Part shown: piece by piece, positions 23,681-32,498 of the stretch
How the letters are laid out: every line of letters begins with the position of its first letter
Position numbering within the stretch: position 1 is the stretch's first letter
Assembly: GCF_047634355.1 (NCBI RefSeq)
Contig: NZ_JBLIAL010000001.1
Length of the DNA: 64,000 bases
Direction: 5' to 3' (one strand)
Source: Porticoccus sp002341315
GTDB taxonomy: Bacteria > Pseudomonadota > Gammaproteobacteria > Pseudomonadales > Porticoccaceae
The notes under the pieces: generated by a model
Database searches by the model: none
Told to the model about the DNA's origin: nothing
The model's input: only the letters and a program-made list of their open reading frames with translations
Translations under genes and position numbers: made by a program

Positions 23681-26374
23681 ATGAAAGATGATTCAAGGAT
23701 AACAAAGAAACCCATCATGATGCGCCCGCTTTTTGATATTGACCCACTCAGGGAAGAGCTCGGTAAGGGCGCACTGATTCTTACGCCCAACAATCGATTG
23801 GCCAGCAAAATTCGTCAGGCCTGGGGCCTTTCGCAGCATTCCGGCGCCCTGCACTGGTCGGCACCCGAAGTGTATGCCCTGGAACAATGGATCCATGAAC
23901 AGTGGCTGCGCTGCTGTGACGCCGGTTTCATCGAGGCAGCAGCGGGTTCCGGACTGGGTACTGCCATGGAGTTATTCCTCTGGGAGCAGGTGGTGGCTGA
24001 AGATCGCGAGCGACCCGCCACAGTATTGCCGGCGACCTTTGCCAGATTGGCGAGTAACAGTTATGTCAACATCCAGAACTACCTGGTACCGGATACCCAC
24101 CTACAACAGGAAGCACCTCTACTGTGGCGGTGGATCAGTCATTTTCGCGAGAAGCTCAGTCAACATGGTCTCATCACGTCCGCCGACAAGGTAAACATAC
24201 TCCAGCGGGCCTATAGCTGCGGGATCCTGCGCGCTATTCCAACCATAACACTCTGCGGATTTGATACCCTGTCCCCCTTGCACCGCAAACTGCTTGAAGG
24301 CATCAGCAATAATCTCGCCTTTGCCGAGCCAAAGCCCATTCTGCCACAGCCGCAACAGGTCGCGTTATACGATCAACAAGCCGAGCTGACTGCCGCTGCC
24401 GACTGGGCAGTGGCTCATTATCTGGCCGCACCTGAAGCCCGCATTGGTATCCTTGTTCCGGAGCTGCCAAAACTGCGCAATAAAATTGTGCGGCTTCTGC
24501 AAACCCGCCTGCAACCTGATTACAGTGAGCCAGGACAGGTAAGGACCAGCGCGTCTTTCAACTTGTCGGCGGGCATACCGCTCGCTGAAACACCACTGAT
24601 CGCTTCAGCCCTGCTACTGTTGACGCTCAATCGGGCCGAATTATCGCTGACAGATTTTTGTCATATGCTCAACACGCCTTTTTGGGGCAACCTGTCTCCC
24701 GAACCGAGGGCCAAAGTAGAACTATTGCTGCGCAAACAGGGCAGAGTCTCTCTCCGAAGTAGCGAGTTCCGCCATCTGGTCAATGAGGTGGAGAAAATCA
24801 CCCATTCCGGCATGAGCCAACGGTTGGCACAAATGGAAGTCCTCCGTCGGTCATCGCCGGCGACTGACGGGTTCTCTGCATGGCTGGCACTGTTTCAGCA
24901 ACAGTTGACTACACTGGGGTGGCCCGGTGAGCGCACACTGGACAGTGAGGAATATCAGCAGCGACAGCATTGGCTGGACATACTGGAACAATACCAGTCA
25001 CTGGATCAGCTGAATTGCAAGGTAAGTCTGAACGAAGCATTGCAACAGCTCCAACAACTGGCTTATAGCACTGTTTTCCAGGCAGAAACACCCGATAGCA
25101 GCATTCAGGTTCTGGGGTTTCTCGAAGGTTCGGGACTGCATTTTGATCATCTCTGGGTCATGGGTCTGGACAATCGCCGCTGGCCACAACCCACATCGCT
25201 CAATCCGCTGTTACCGGTTGGTCTGCAGCGAGAATTCGGTATGCCGAGAACGGACCCAGGACGAGAACGCGAACTGGCAGAACGGCAACTGGCGAATCTG
25301 ATGAAAGCGGCCTCCAAGGTCATCCTGAGCTACAGCCAGTTTGACGGTGACCAGCAGTTGCAACCCACCAACCTGATTACTGGCACGACAAAAATCGAAC
25401 CGGATGAACTGCCCCGAAAACCTGATCAGGCTAGGAATTTTGTCGCGCTGGAACCGGTTTCCTGTGAGTTTGCACCACCACTCGATACAGCAAAAGAAAC
25501 GATTAGAGGTGGCACCCGTATCCTAAAAAATCAGGCCAGTTGCCCCTTCAACGCCTTTGCCATTCACCGATTGGGAGCAGAGCAACCCCGGGAACCATCC
25601 ATCGGTCTCAATGCAGGGGATCGAGGTTCATTGATTCATGAATGCCTGAGGCAACTCTGGCAACACCTGGAAAATCAGCAACAGTTGCTGGCACTGTCCG
25701 AACCGGAGCTGGCTTCATTGATTGAGTCGACCGTCAATACTGCCCTGAAACCCTGGCAGATGCGACGGGCAGACCTGTTCGGCAAGGCATTTACCCGCAT
25801 TGAACAACAACGGTTGGGCGGCTTACTGAGACAATGGCTAACTGTTGAGAAACAGCGGCCACCCTTCAGCGTGGTCTCCCTCGAAAAGCATGAAAACACG
25901 CAGTTTTGTGGCCTACCTTTACATCTGGTCATCGACCGTATTGATCAGTTTGCTGATGGCCAGACGGTCATCATTGACTACAAAACCGGCAAGGCAACGA
26001 CCAACCAGTGGCTGGGAGATCGCCCGGATGATCTCCAGCTACCGCTTTATTTATTGTGCAGTGAAACACCCGCATCGGCTATTTGCTTTGCCCTTATCAA
26101 CCCATCAGAACCTCTGTTTACCGGCTATTCCGGAACCGGCGGCCTGCTGCCGGGGGTAGCTCCCCCCAGTGGCAAAAAGAACGAGCCGGAAAGCTGGCAG
26201 GCCCTGATGGATCATTGGCAACAGGCCGCAGCTACCCTGGTCGATGAATTCAAGGCCGGCTATGCCGCTGTCTCTTTCCATGGCGATTATGCCAGGCGGT
26301 ATCAGACCGAGCTGGAACCGCTGAACCGGGTCGCAGAAAGGCAGCAGCTATTTGCAGATGAGGACGAGGTATGA
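23681..26374 (+). CDS. AddB-like nuclease, probable DNA repair protein
   Basis: The 897-residue protein matches the PD-(D/E)XK nuclease found beside an AddA-like helicase in gammaproteobacteria. The nuclease core is C-terminal: VIDRID near residue 750 and IIDYKTG near 764. The N-terminus (ALILTPNNRLASKI) replaces the Walker A loop of AddB. The CPF motif (QASCPFNAF) is present, but the C-terminus lacks the cysteine trio that completes AddB's Fe-S cluster. It likely acts with the next gene in double-strand-break end processing. Its stop overlaps that start by 4 nt. Start ATG 23681 chosen for the GAGGG upstream. Confidence 0.88.
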   Translation: MKDDSRITKKPIMMRPLFDIDPLREELGKGALILTPNNRLASKIRQAWGLSQHSGALHWSAPEVYALEQWIHEQWLRCCDAGFIEAAAGSGLGTAMELFLWEQVVAEDRERPATVLPATFARLASNSYVNIQNYLVPDTHLQQEAPLLWRWISHFREKLSQHGLITSADKVNILQRAYSCGILRAIPTITLCGFDTLSPLHRKLLEGISNNLAFAEPKPILPQPQQVALYDQQAELTAAADWAVAHYLAAPEARIGILVPELPKLRNKIVRLLQTRLQPDYSEPGQVRTSASFNLSAGIPLAETPLIASALLLLTLNRAELSLTDFCHMLNTPFWGNLSPEPRAKVELLLRKQGRVSLRSSEFRHLVNEVEKITHSGMSQRLAQMEVLRRSSPATDGFSAWLALFQQQLTTLGWPGERTLDSEEYQQRQHWLDILEQYQSLDQLNCKVSLNEALQQLQQLAYSTVFQAETPDSSIQVLGFLEGSGLHFDHLWVMGLDNRRWPQPTSLNPLLPVGLQREFGMPRTDPGRERELAERQLANLMKAASKVILSYSQFDGDQQLQPTNLITGTTKIEPDELPRKPDQARNFVALEPVSCEFAPPLDTAKETIRGGTRILKNQASCPFNAFAIHRLGAEQPREPSIGLNAGDRGSLIHECLRQLWQHLENQQQLLALSEPELASLIESTVNTALKPWQMRRADLFGKAFTRIEQQRLGGLLRQWLTVEKQRPPFSVVSLEKHENTQFCGLPLHLVIDRIDQFADGQTVIIDYKTGKATTNQWLGDRPDDLQLPLYLLCSETPASAICFALINPSEPLFTGYSGTGGLLPGVAPPSGKKNEPESWQALMDHWQQAAATLVDEFKAGYAAVSFHGDYARRYQTELEPLNRVAERQQLFADEDEV

Positions 26375-29300
26375 CCGTAGCAGATGCGGCACAACGCCAG
26401 CGGGCACTGGATCCGGAACGATCCTTTGCGGTTGCCGCACCGGCTGGTTCCGGCAAGACAGAACTGCTTACCCAGCGGGTATTGGGGTTACTGGCAACGG
26501 TGGAAGCACCGGAAGAAATTCTCTGCATGACCTTTACCCGGAAAGCGGCGGGTGAAATGCGACATCGCATTATTCAGGCACTGACAATGGCAGATAGTCA
26601 TTCTCTGCCGGACAGCGACCACCAGCAGGCCACACTGCAACTCGCTACCGCGGCCCTTGCCAGAGACCGGGAAAAAAACTGGCAGCTCCTGCAGTCCCCC
26701 AACCGCTTGCGGATCCAGACCATTGATGGCTTTTGCCTCAACCTCGCCCAGCAACTGGGCCTGGAAAGTGGTATCGGCGACTATGCCGAGCCCCTGGAAG
26801 ATCCAGAACCCCACTTTCGCCTGGTCATTGCCGAATGGCTGCTCCGTGAGCTGGAACAGCAAACATCCCTGGGGCAGGCGGTGGAAACCCTCCTCCAGCA
26901 TCTGGATAACGACCTCGACAAGCTGGAGCAGCTGCTGATCGCATTACTGAAAAAACGCGAGCAGTGGCTGTCCCATATGTTCAGTAGCAGGGATGCCCGG
27001 GATTACCTGGAATCATTCCTGAACAATGTGATTGAAGAAACATTGACCGCAACAGCCAATCTTCTGGCCCCCTTCGCCAGCGAACTGGCCCTGCTGGCTG
27101 ATTATGCCGGCAGCCAACTGCCGCCGGAGAAAAATGATCTGTCTCTCCGGTGGTGCAAGGGGATGACAGGGTTACCCGGTCACTCCGCCGAAGAGTTACC
27201 CAGCTGGCTGGGCATTTGTGAGCTCTTGCTGACCAAGGATTTAAAATGGCGGAGCCGCGTGGACAAGAACACGGGCTTTCCAACCGAGGTCGACGGCGAC
27301 AGGACCCTTGCCAAACAACGAAAGGCGAGCCATGCCGAGCTGATCGATCAGCTGAGGACCATCAGCGGGCTGAAAGACCTGTTGGAAGATATTCGAGCAC
27401 TGCCCGCGCCCCGTTATGAAGAAAATCAGTGGTTGGCACTCAATGCACTGACTTATTTACTCCCCACCCTGGCGGCGGCGCTGAGCCTGCATTTCCAGCA
27501 GCACCGAGTGTGCGATTTTACCGAAATCACCCTGGCCGCCCTGCGCGCATTGGGCCCCGAGGATGAACCAACCGATCTGGCACTGCGGCTGGACTACCAG
27601 ATAAAACATATTCTCACCGACGAATTTCAGGATACCTCATCGGTACAGTTTGATATTTTGCGCCGCCTTATCGCAGGCTGGGAGCAGAATGATGGCCGCA
27701 CGCTGTTCATCGTCGGCGATGCCATGCAATCACTGTACAGTTTCCGCAACGCCAATGTCGGCTTGTTTCTGGAGGCGCGAACACTGCCCATCGGCCAACT
27801 GCAACTTGAAGCACTGGATTTGCAGGTCAACTTTCGCTCCCAGGAAAACCTCATCCACTGGGTGAACGACGCCTTCCCCCATATTTTTCCGGCACGCGAC
27901 GAGATCGGTCGTGGCGCCGTCAGTTACAGCCCCGCCACCGCTTTTCATGGTGCTCTACCGGAGCAACCGGTCACCCTGGATGCCTTCATCGATGCGCCTG
28001 ACAACAGCGCTGAAGCCTCGCGGGTAGTGGCACTGGTCAATGCCGCTAAAAAACGCAATCCTCAGGGTTCGATCGCCATACTGGTCCGCACCCGCACCCA
28101 CCTGCCCGACATTCTTGCAGCACTCCGGGAGGCAGGACACCACTGGCAGGCAACCGATATTGACCCCCTCGGCAACCGCATGCCCGTGGTCGATCTGATG
28201 TCCCTGACTCGCGCTCTCCTGTCACCTGCTGACCGGATTGCCTGGCTGGCTGTGCTCAGGGCACCCTGGTGCGGGCTGGACATGGCTGATCTCCTGACGA
28301 TCAGTACGGCGGAACCCGTTGGAGACGACTGCGAAACAACTCGGGAACGTTTTCCACTATTGCTGAAACAACTGGCCCACATAACAGCAATACCGGGTTT
28401 ATCGCCAGACGGCCGACAAATTCTCCAACGAGTTGGAGAAACACTCATTGAAGCTTGGCAACAACGCCAGCGACTACCCCTGCGCTGCTGGATTGAGGGG
28501 ACCTGGCGTGCCCTCGGGGGCACCGTTGCACTGAACTCAATCACGGACCAGCAACACTGTGACCAGTATTTGGATTTGCTGGAAAAACACGAGTCTGCGG
28601 GGAGTGTCGAGCACTGGCCAACCTTTGAAAAAGCCGTTAAATCGCTTTACGCCAAAGCCGATGTCGGATCGGACAGTACCCTCCATGTGATGACTATTCA
28701 CAAAGCCAAGGGACTGGAGTTTGATACCGTCATCCTACCCGGCCTGAACCGTAAACCCCGGGGAGAAGACAAGCAATTGCTATTGTGGCAGGAGCGCACC
28801 AGTAGCAATGGCGAGAATCAACTGCTCATCAGCCCACTGTTCCGGGCAGACCAACAGAATGATCCGCTTTATCAGTTCCTGAACCGCGAGCGAAAACTGA
28901 AAATCAAACTCGAAACCGCACGGATCCTTTATGTTGCGACCACCCGCGCCATTGGTCATCTACACCTGCTCTGCACCATGTCTAGTGACAATCCGGCAGC
29001 GGGCAGCCTGCTGGATAGCCTTTGGCCAGCGCTGAAAAGTGACTTTGAATCCAGAGCCACGTGGATTCAGTGGCATGCTTATCCACTCGAAGAAAACACA
29101 CCTGTACGCGCCCATGAAACGGCGCTCAGCTCTCTGCGCCGCCTACCAACTGACTGGGGAACGCCGCCAGCAACGGGGGCGACACAGAGTCCGCCCACCG
29201 CAGTGAAGGAGGCCTTGACGCCAAATGAGCTGGGCGGTAGCAACGCGGCGACGGAAGCTCGCCATACCGGTACCGTATTACACCGTATTCTGCAGCAGAT

Positions 29301-29769
29301 AGTTATTGAAGGTATTGACCAATGGTCCACAGCGACTATTCAGCAACGCATGCCTTTATGGAAGATTCAGCTACGACAGCTCGGTCTATGCGATACTTCA
29401 GCACCCTTGGCAGTATTGGCCAAGGCTGTAGAAAACTGTCTCACCGATCCCACAGCCAGGTGGATTCTGGACAATCGGCATCAAGATAGCGCCACCGAAC
29501 TGGCTATTGGCTACATGGCACCAAATGGTGAGCCGAAAACCGCTGTCATCGACCGCAGTTTTGTCGACGGGGGCATCCGCTGGATCATCGATTACAAAAC
29601 CGCCGCCCCGTCAGTCGGACAATCTGGCGAGCAGTTTCTCAAGCAGCAAGTAGCACAATATCAGGAGCAACTTCAGCGCTACGCCCGATTGTTCGAGGAG
29701 CCCGCGACCATGCCCATCAAGAAAGCGCTGTATTTTCCTTTACTGCAGACAATAGAGACCATTCCCTGA
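26371..29769 (+). CDS. AddA-like UvrD-family helicase-nuclease
   Basis: The 1132-residue protein combines an SF1A helicase with a C-terminal nuclease, as in AddA and RecB. Walker A is AAPAGSGKT (22-30), Walker B DEFQDTSSVQ near 415, motif III VGDAMQSLYSFRNA near 450, motif V/VI region HKAKGLEFDTVILPGL near 774, and the nuclease motif IIDYKTA near 1071. It starts inside the preceding AddB-like gene (ATGA), so the two are coupled. RecBCD may coexist elsewhere in the genome. Confidence 0.93.
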   Translation: MTVADAAQRQRALDPERSFAVAAPAGSGKTELLTQRVLGLLATVEAPEEILCMTFTRKAAGEMRHRIIQALTMADSHSLPDSDHQQATLQLATAALARDREKNWQLLQSPNRLRIQTIDGFCLNLAQQLGLESGIGDYAEPLEDPEPHFRLVIAEWLLRELEQQTSLGQAVETLLQHLDNDLDKLEQLLIALLKKREQWLSHMFSSRDARDYLESFLNNVIEETLTATANLLAPFASELALLADYAGSQLPPEKNDLSLRWCKGMTGLPGHSAEELPSWLGICELLLTKDLKWRSRVDKNTGFPTEVDGDRTLAKQRKASHAELIDQLRTISGLKDLLEDIRALPAPRYEENQWLALNALTYLLPTLAAALSLHFQQHRVCDFTEITLAALRALGPEDEPTDLALRLDYQIKHILTDEFQDTSSVQFDILRRLIAGWEQNDGRTLFIVGDAMQSLYSFRNANVGLFLEARTLPIGQLQLEALDLQVNFRSQENLIHWVNDAFPHIFPARDEIGRGAVSYSPATAFHGALPEQPVTLDAFIDAPDNSAEASRVVALVNAAKKRNPQGSIAILVRTRTHLPDILAALREAGHHWQATDIDPLGNRMPVVDLMSLTRALLSPADRIAWLAVLRAPWCGLDMADLLTISTAEPVGDDCETTRERFPLLLKQLAHITAIPGLSPDGRQILQRVGETLIEAWQQRQRLPLRCWIEGTWRALGGTVALNSITDQQHCDQYLDLLEKHESAGSVEHWPTFEKAVKSLYAKADVGSDSTLHVMTIHKAKGLEFDTVILPGLNRKPRGEDKQLLLWQERTSSNGENQLLISPLFRADQQNDPLYQFLNRERKLKIKLETARILYVATTRAIGHLHLLCTMSSDNPAAGSLLDSLWPALKSDFESRATWIQWHAYPLEENTPVRAHETALSSLRRLPTDWGTPPATGATQSPPTAVKEALTPNELGGSNAATEARHTGTVLHRILQQIVIEGIDQWSTATIQQRMPLWKIQLRQLGLCDTSAPLAVLAKAVENCLTDPTARWILDNRHQDSATELAIGYMAPNGEPKTAVIDRSFVDGGIRWIIDYKTAAPSVGQSGEQFLKQQVAQYQEQLQRYARLFEEPATMPIKKALYFPLLQTIETIP

Positions 29770-29898
29770 GTATTTTTCAGTGACTTGCCACTCCCGGAGG
29801 AACCATCTTCACCTCAACAAGGCCTGCAGAGTGCCAAAGCGCCCGGAGTTTCATGTAGAATAGCCCGCTGACTGAACCCTTATCGATTCGAGAAGCCA

Positions 29899-30972
29899 AT
29901 GACCAACGCTGTTGATAACATTAATATTCTCTCTCAGGATGTGCTGGTCACGCCAAGAGATTTAAAACAGGAATTACCCCTGTCCGATGCCGCCCGAAAA
30001 ACCATTACCGAGGGCCGCCAAGTCATTCAGAATATTCTGAACCACAAGGACCACAGAATCCTTGTGGTCGTTGGGCCCTGTTCTATTCATGACACCAAAG
30101 CTGCGCTGGATTATGCGGCACGACTGAAGAAACTGGCCGATGCGGTCAGTGATTCACTATTTATTGTGATGCGGGTGTATTTTGAAAAACCCCGAACCAC
30201 TACCGGCTGGAAGGGACTTATCAACGACCCCTACCTCAATGATTCCTTCAAGATATCCGAGGGGCTACATGTGGGGCGCAGACTGTTACTGGATATTGCC
30301 GAGATGGGTTTGCCTACCGCGACCGAGGCGCTCGACCCTATTTCTCCACAATACATTCAGGACCTGATCTCCTGGTCTGCCATCGGCGCGAGAACGACTG
30401 AATCTCAGACCCACCGGGAAATGGCTTCCGGGCTGTCGTGCGCCGTTGGTTTCAAAAACGGCACTGACGGTAGCCTGAGTGTCGCCATCAATGCACTAAA
30501 ATCCGTTGCCAGTCCCCACCGCTTTCTCGGTATCAACGCCGAAGGCAGAGTGGCTATTGTTACCACCGCAGGTAATCCTTACGCCCATGTGGTATTGCGG
30601 GGAGGTGACGGGAAGCCGAATTATGATTCCGTCAGTGTCAACCTTGCAGAACAGGAACTCAGGAAATCAGGTATTACCCCAAATATCATGGTGGATTGCA
30701 GTCACGCCAACTCGAACAAGAATCATGACCTGCAGACTCTGGTTATAGAGAATGTAACCAATCAGGTCCTGGAGGGAAATCAATCGATTATTGGTTTGAT
30801 GATCGAGAGCAACCTGAAATCAGGCAACCAGAAAATACCTGCCGACCTGAATGATCTCGAATACGGGGTATCAATCACCGATGCCTGTATAGACTGGGAC
30901 ACGACGGAGGAAGCATTGCGCGGTATGCACGACAAGCTCAAAGCGGTTTTACCACACCGACAAGCAAAATAA
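29899..30972 (+). CDS. 3-deoxy-7-phosphoheptulonate synthase (class I)
   Basis: DAHP synthase joins phosphoenolpyruvate and erythrose-4-phosphate to open the shikimate pathway. The 357-residue protein has the AroFGH features VVGPCSIHD, MRVYFEKPRTT, GLKGLINDP-like GWKGLINDP, GARTTESQTHRE and the metal-binding DCSHANSNK. Which aromatic amino acid inhibits it (AroF, AroG or AroH) cannot be read safely. A -10-like TAGAAT (29856-29861) precedes it, and a strong terminator follows. Confidence 0.95.
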   Translation: MTNAVDNINILSQDVLVTPRDLKQELPLSDAARKTITEGRQVIQNILNHKDHRILVVVGPCSIHDTKAALDYAARLKKLADAVSDSLFIVMRVYFEKPRTTTGWKGLINDPYLNDSFKISEGLHVGRRLLLDIAEMGLPTATEALDPISPQYIQDLISWSAIGARTTESQTHREMASGLSCAVGFKNGTDGSLSVAINALKSVASPHRFLGINAEGRVAIVTTAGNPYAHVVLRGGDGKPNYDSVSVNLAEQELRKSGITPNIMVDCSHANSNKNHDLQTLVIENVTNQVLEGNQSIIGLMIESNLKSGNQKIPADLNDLEYGVSITDACIDWDTTEEALRGMHDKLKAVLPHRQAK

Positions 30973-30982
30973 TTCTCTATCC

Positions 30983-31022
30983 AGCATTAAAAAACAGGTT
31001 TAATAGCCTGTTTTTTAATGCT
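30983..31022. terminator. Bidirectional intrinsic terminator after the DAHP synthase gene
   Basis: A perfect 16-bp stem (30983-30998 with 31007-31022; arms AGCATTAAAAAACAGG and CCTGTTTTTTAATGCT) closes an 8-nt loop. The A/U-rich base supplies a U-run in either direction, serving the convergent DAHP synthase and TetR genes. Confidence 0.9.
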
Positions 31023-31032
31023 TTTCAATTAT

Positions 31033-31623
31033 CTATTCAGTAAAAACTGTACTCAGTCCGGCCTCAATAACACGCCTCAATACCTCTGCATCGGCACCGG
31101 ATTTACACAGGGTGCGCAAGCCAGCCACAAGCGCAATCAGGTAATCAGCCAATCCTTCGATATCCTGCCCGGAACCGATCCGACCCAACCGCCTCGCCTC
31201 CAATAACCGGGTATAGAATAATTGACGAATCCAGTGGATCGATTCCCGGGCTTTCCCGGCCAGCTCAGGTTTATTATTGCTCAGCTCGGAAATCGCGTTG
31301 AAAAACAGGCAGCCATTGGCTAACTGACTCTGTTCGGGTTCAAAAAATGCCTTATCAAAAAAAGCGGTGATTGCATCACAGGGATCTTCGACGCTGACCA
31401 GTGTGCAGCTGAATAAATGGCACTGAAGATAGGCCATATAGTGATCAAGCACTGTGCTGAACAATGCGGACTTGCTGCCGAAGGAGCTGTAGAGACTGCC
31501 TCTATTGAGGTTCATCACGCTAAGAAGTTTACTGATGGAACTGGCCTCATATCCATCAGACCAAAACAGAGACAAGGCATTATCGAGGACCTCTTCCCGA
31601 TCAAACTCTGGTAACCTGGGCAT
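31033..31623 (-). CDS. TetR/AcrR family transcriptional regulator
   Basis: The 196-residue protein has an N-terminal TetR helix-turn-helix (about 8-54: EEVLDNALSLFW, then SKLLSVMNLNRGSLYSSFGSK) and an all-helical ligand-binding domain. It resembles the group that includes NemR/AcuR-like regulators, but the ligand is unknown. No divergently transcribed efflux or reductase gene is present; its neighbour nfuA is co-oriented and has its own operator. Targets cannot be inferred. Confidence 0.88.
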   Translation of the reverse strand: MPRLPEFDREEVLDNALSLFWSDGYEASSISKLLSVMNLNRGSLYSSFGSKSALFSTVLDHYMAYLQCHLFSCTLVSVEDPCDAITAFFDKAFFEPEQSQLANGCLFFNAISELSNNKPELAGKARESIHWIRQLFYTRLLEARRLGRIGSGQDIEGLADYLIALVAGLRTLCKSGADAEVLRRVIEAGLSTVFTE

Positions 31624-31719
31624 CCAATGCTCCTTACTGGCCTACTTACTGAAAGCCAGCTGGATTAGTATTTCAAGTTCACAGTACCAGTATATATAAA
31701 AGGCGCTTGGGGTGCGGCT

Positions 31720-32301
31720 CTAGATATAAGCCTGGCTCCGATCAGAGTGATCAGTGACATCCCTGATGCCCTTGAGCTCAGGAATTTTCTCCAGCATGGT
31801 TTTCTCCACACCTTCCTTGAGGGTCACATCGGCCATGCCGCAACCCTGACATCCGCCACCGAACCGCAGTACAGCTACATTGTCTACAATTTCTTCAAGG
31901 CTGATGACCCCACCGTGGGCTGCCAGTCCAGGATTGATTTCGTTGTAAAGCAGGTAGTTAATTCTGTCTTCGAGCGGGCTGTCGTCACTGACCCTAGGCA
32001 TGCGTGAATTGGGTGCCCTGATAGTCAACTGCCCTCCAAACTTCTCGTCGGCATAATCCACCTTCGCGTCTTCAAGAAACGGCAGACTGCGGTGATCGAA
32101 ATACGCCTTGAAGCTGGCGAGCTCCATCACTTCATCCTTATCCTGCTCTTCACCTGGACGGCAATAGGCTATACAGGTTTCTGCCTTCGGTGTCCCCGGA
32201 TCGGTGACAAACATACGAATACCGATGCCTTCGCAATCCTGTTTGGCCAACAGCCCCGCCAGATACTGTTCAGCGGATTCGGTGATAGTGATACTCAGCA
32301 T
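31720..32301 (-). CDS. nfuA: Fe-S cluster carrier protein NfuA
   Basis: NfuA carries [4Fe-4S] clusters to target apoproteins and protects them under oxidative stress or iron limitation. From ATG 32301 it is 193 residues: an N-terminal degenerate A-type domain and a C-terminal Nfu domain with C151-x2-C154 (GGGCQGCGM). Length matches E. coli NfuA. A longer upstream frame is rejected because it runs through the promoter. An IscR type 1 site overlaps the promoter, fitting iron-sulfur-dependent control. Confidence 0.95.
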   Translation of the reverse strand: MLSITITESAEQYLAGLLAKQDCEGIGIRMFVTDPGTPKAETCIAYCRPGEEQDKDEVMELASFKAYFDHRSLPFLEDAKVDYADEKFGGQLTIRAPNSRMPRVSDDSPLEDRINYLLYNEINPGLAAHGGVISLEEIVDNVAVLRFGGGCQGCGMADVTLKEGVEKTMLEKIPELKGIRDVTDHSDRSQAYI

Positions 32302-32319
32302 AAGAACGACCTGATAGAT

Positions 32320-32344
32320 ATACCTGACTAATTTAGTCATGTAT
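32320..32344 (-). promoter_or_regulatory. IscR type 1 operator upstream of nfuA
   Basis: The 25-nt sequence fits the published type 1 IscR consensus ATASYYGACTRwwwYAGTCRRSTAT at 24 of 25 positions. Its core is the dyad TGACTAA-T-TTAGTCA. It begins at the -10 element of nfuA and covers the expected transcription start, so [2Fe-2S]-IscR should repress nfuA when clusters are plentiful. Confidence 0.85.
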
Positions 32345-32371
32345 TCTAGCAGCCTTGTTTGAACGCGACAA
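32343..32371 (-). promoter_or_regulatory. Candidate sigma-70 promoter for nfuA
   Basis: On the minus strand TTGTCG (32366-32371) and TAGAAT (32343-32348) are exactly 17 nt apart. Transcription would begin around 32336, inside the IscR site. Confidence 0.65.
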
Positions 32372-32498
32372 TCAAACACCGGACTTTTTACCCAGCTACA
32401 GCCCACCGGGGGAACCAGGTATCGGCAAGCTGAGAACCAATGGATAAATCTGCTAGAATGCAGTCCCTTGTTTACCCCCAGTTATAGAGAAGCACACC

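Noticed and set aside
32302..32498. Possible riboswitch upstream of metH
   Set aside because: The leader before the TTG start is short and shows neither a B12-box nor the SAH-riboswitch core.
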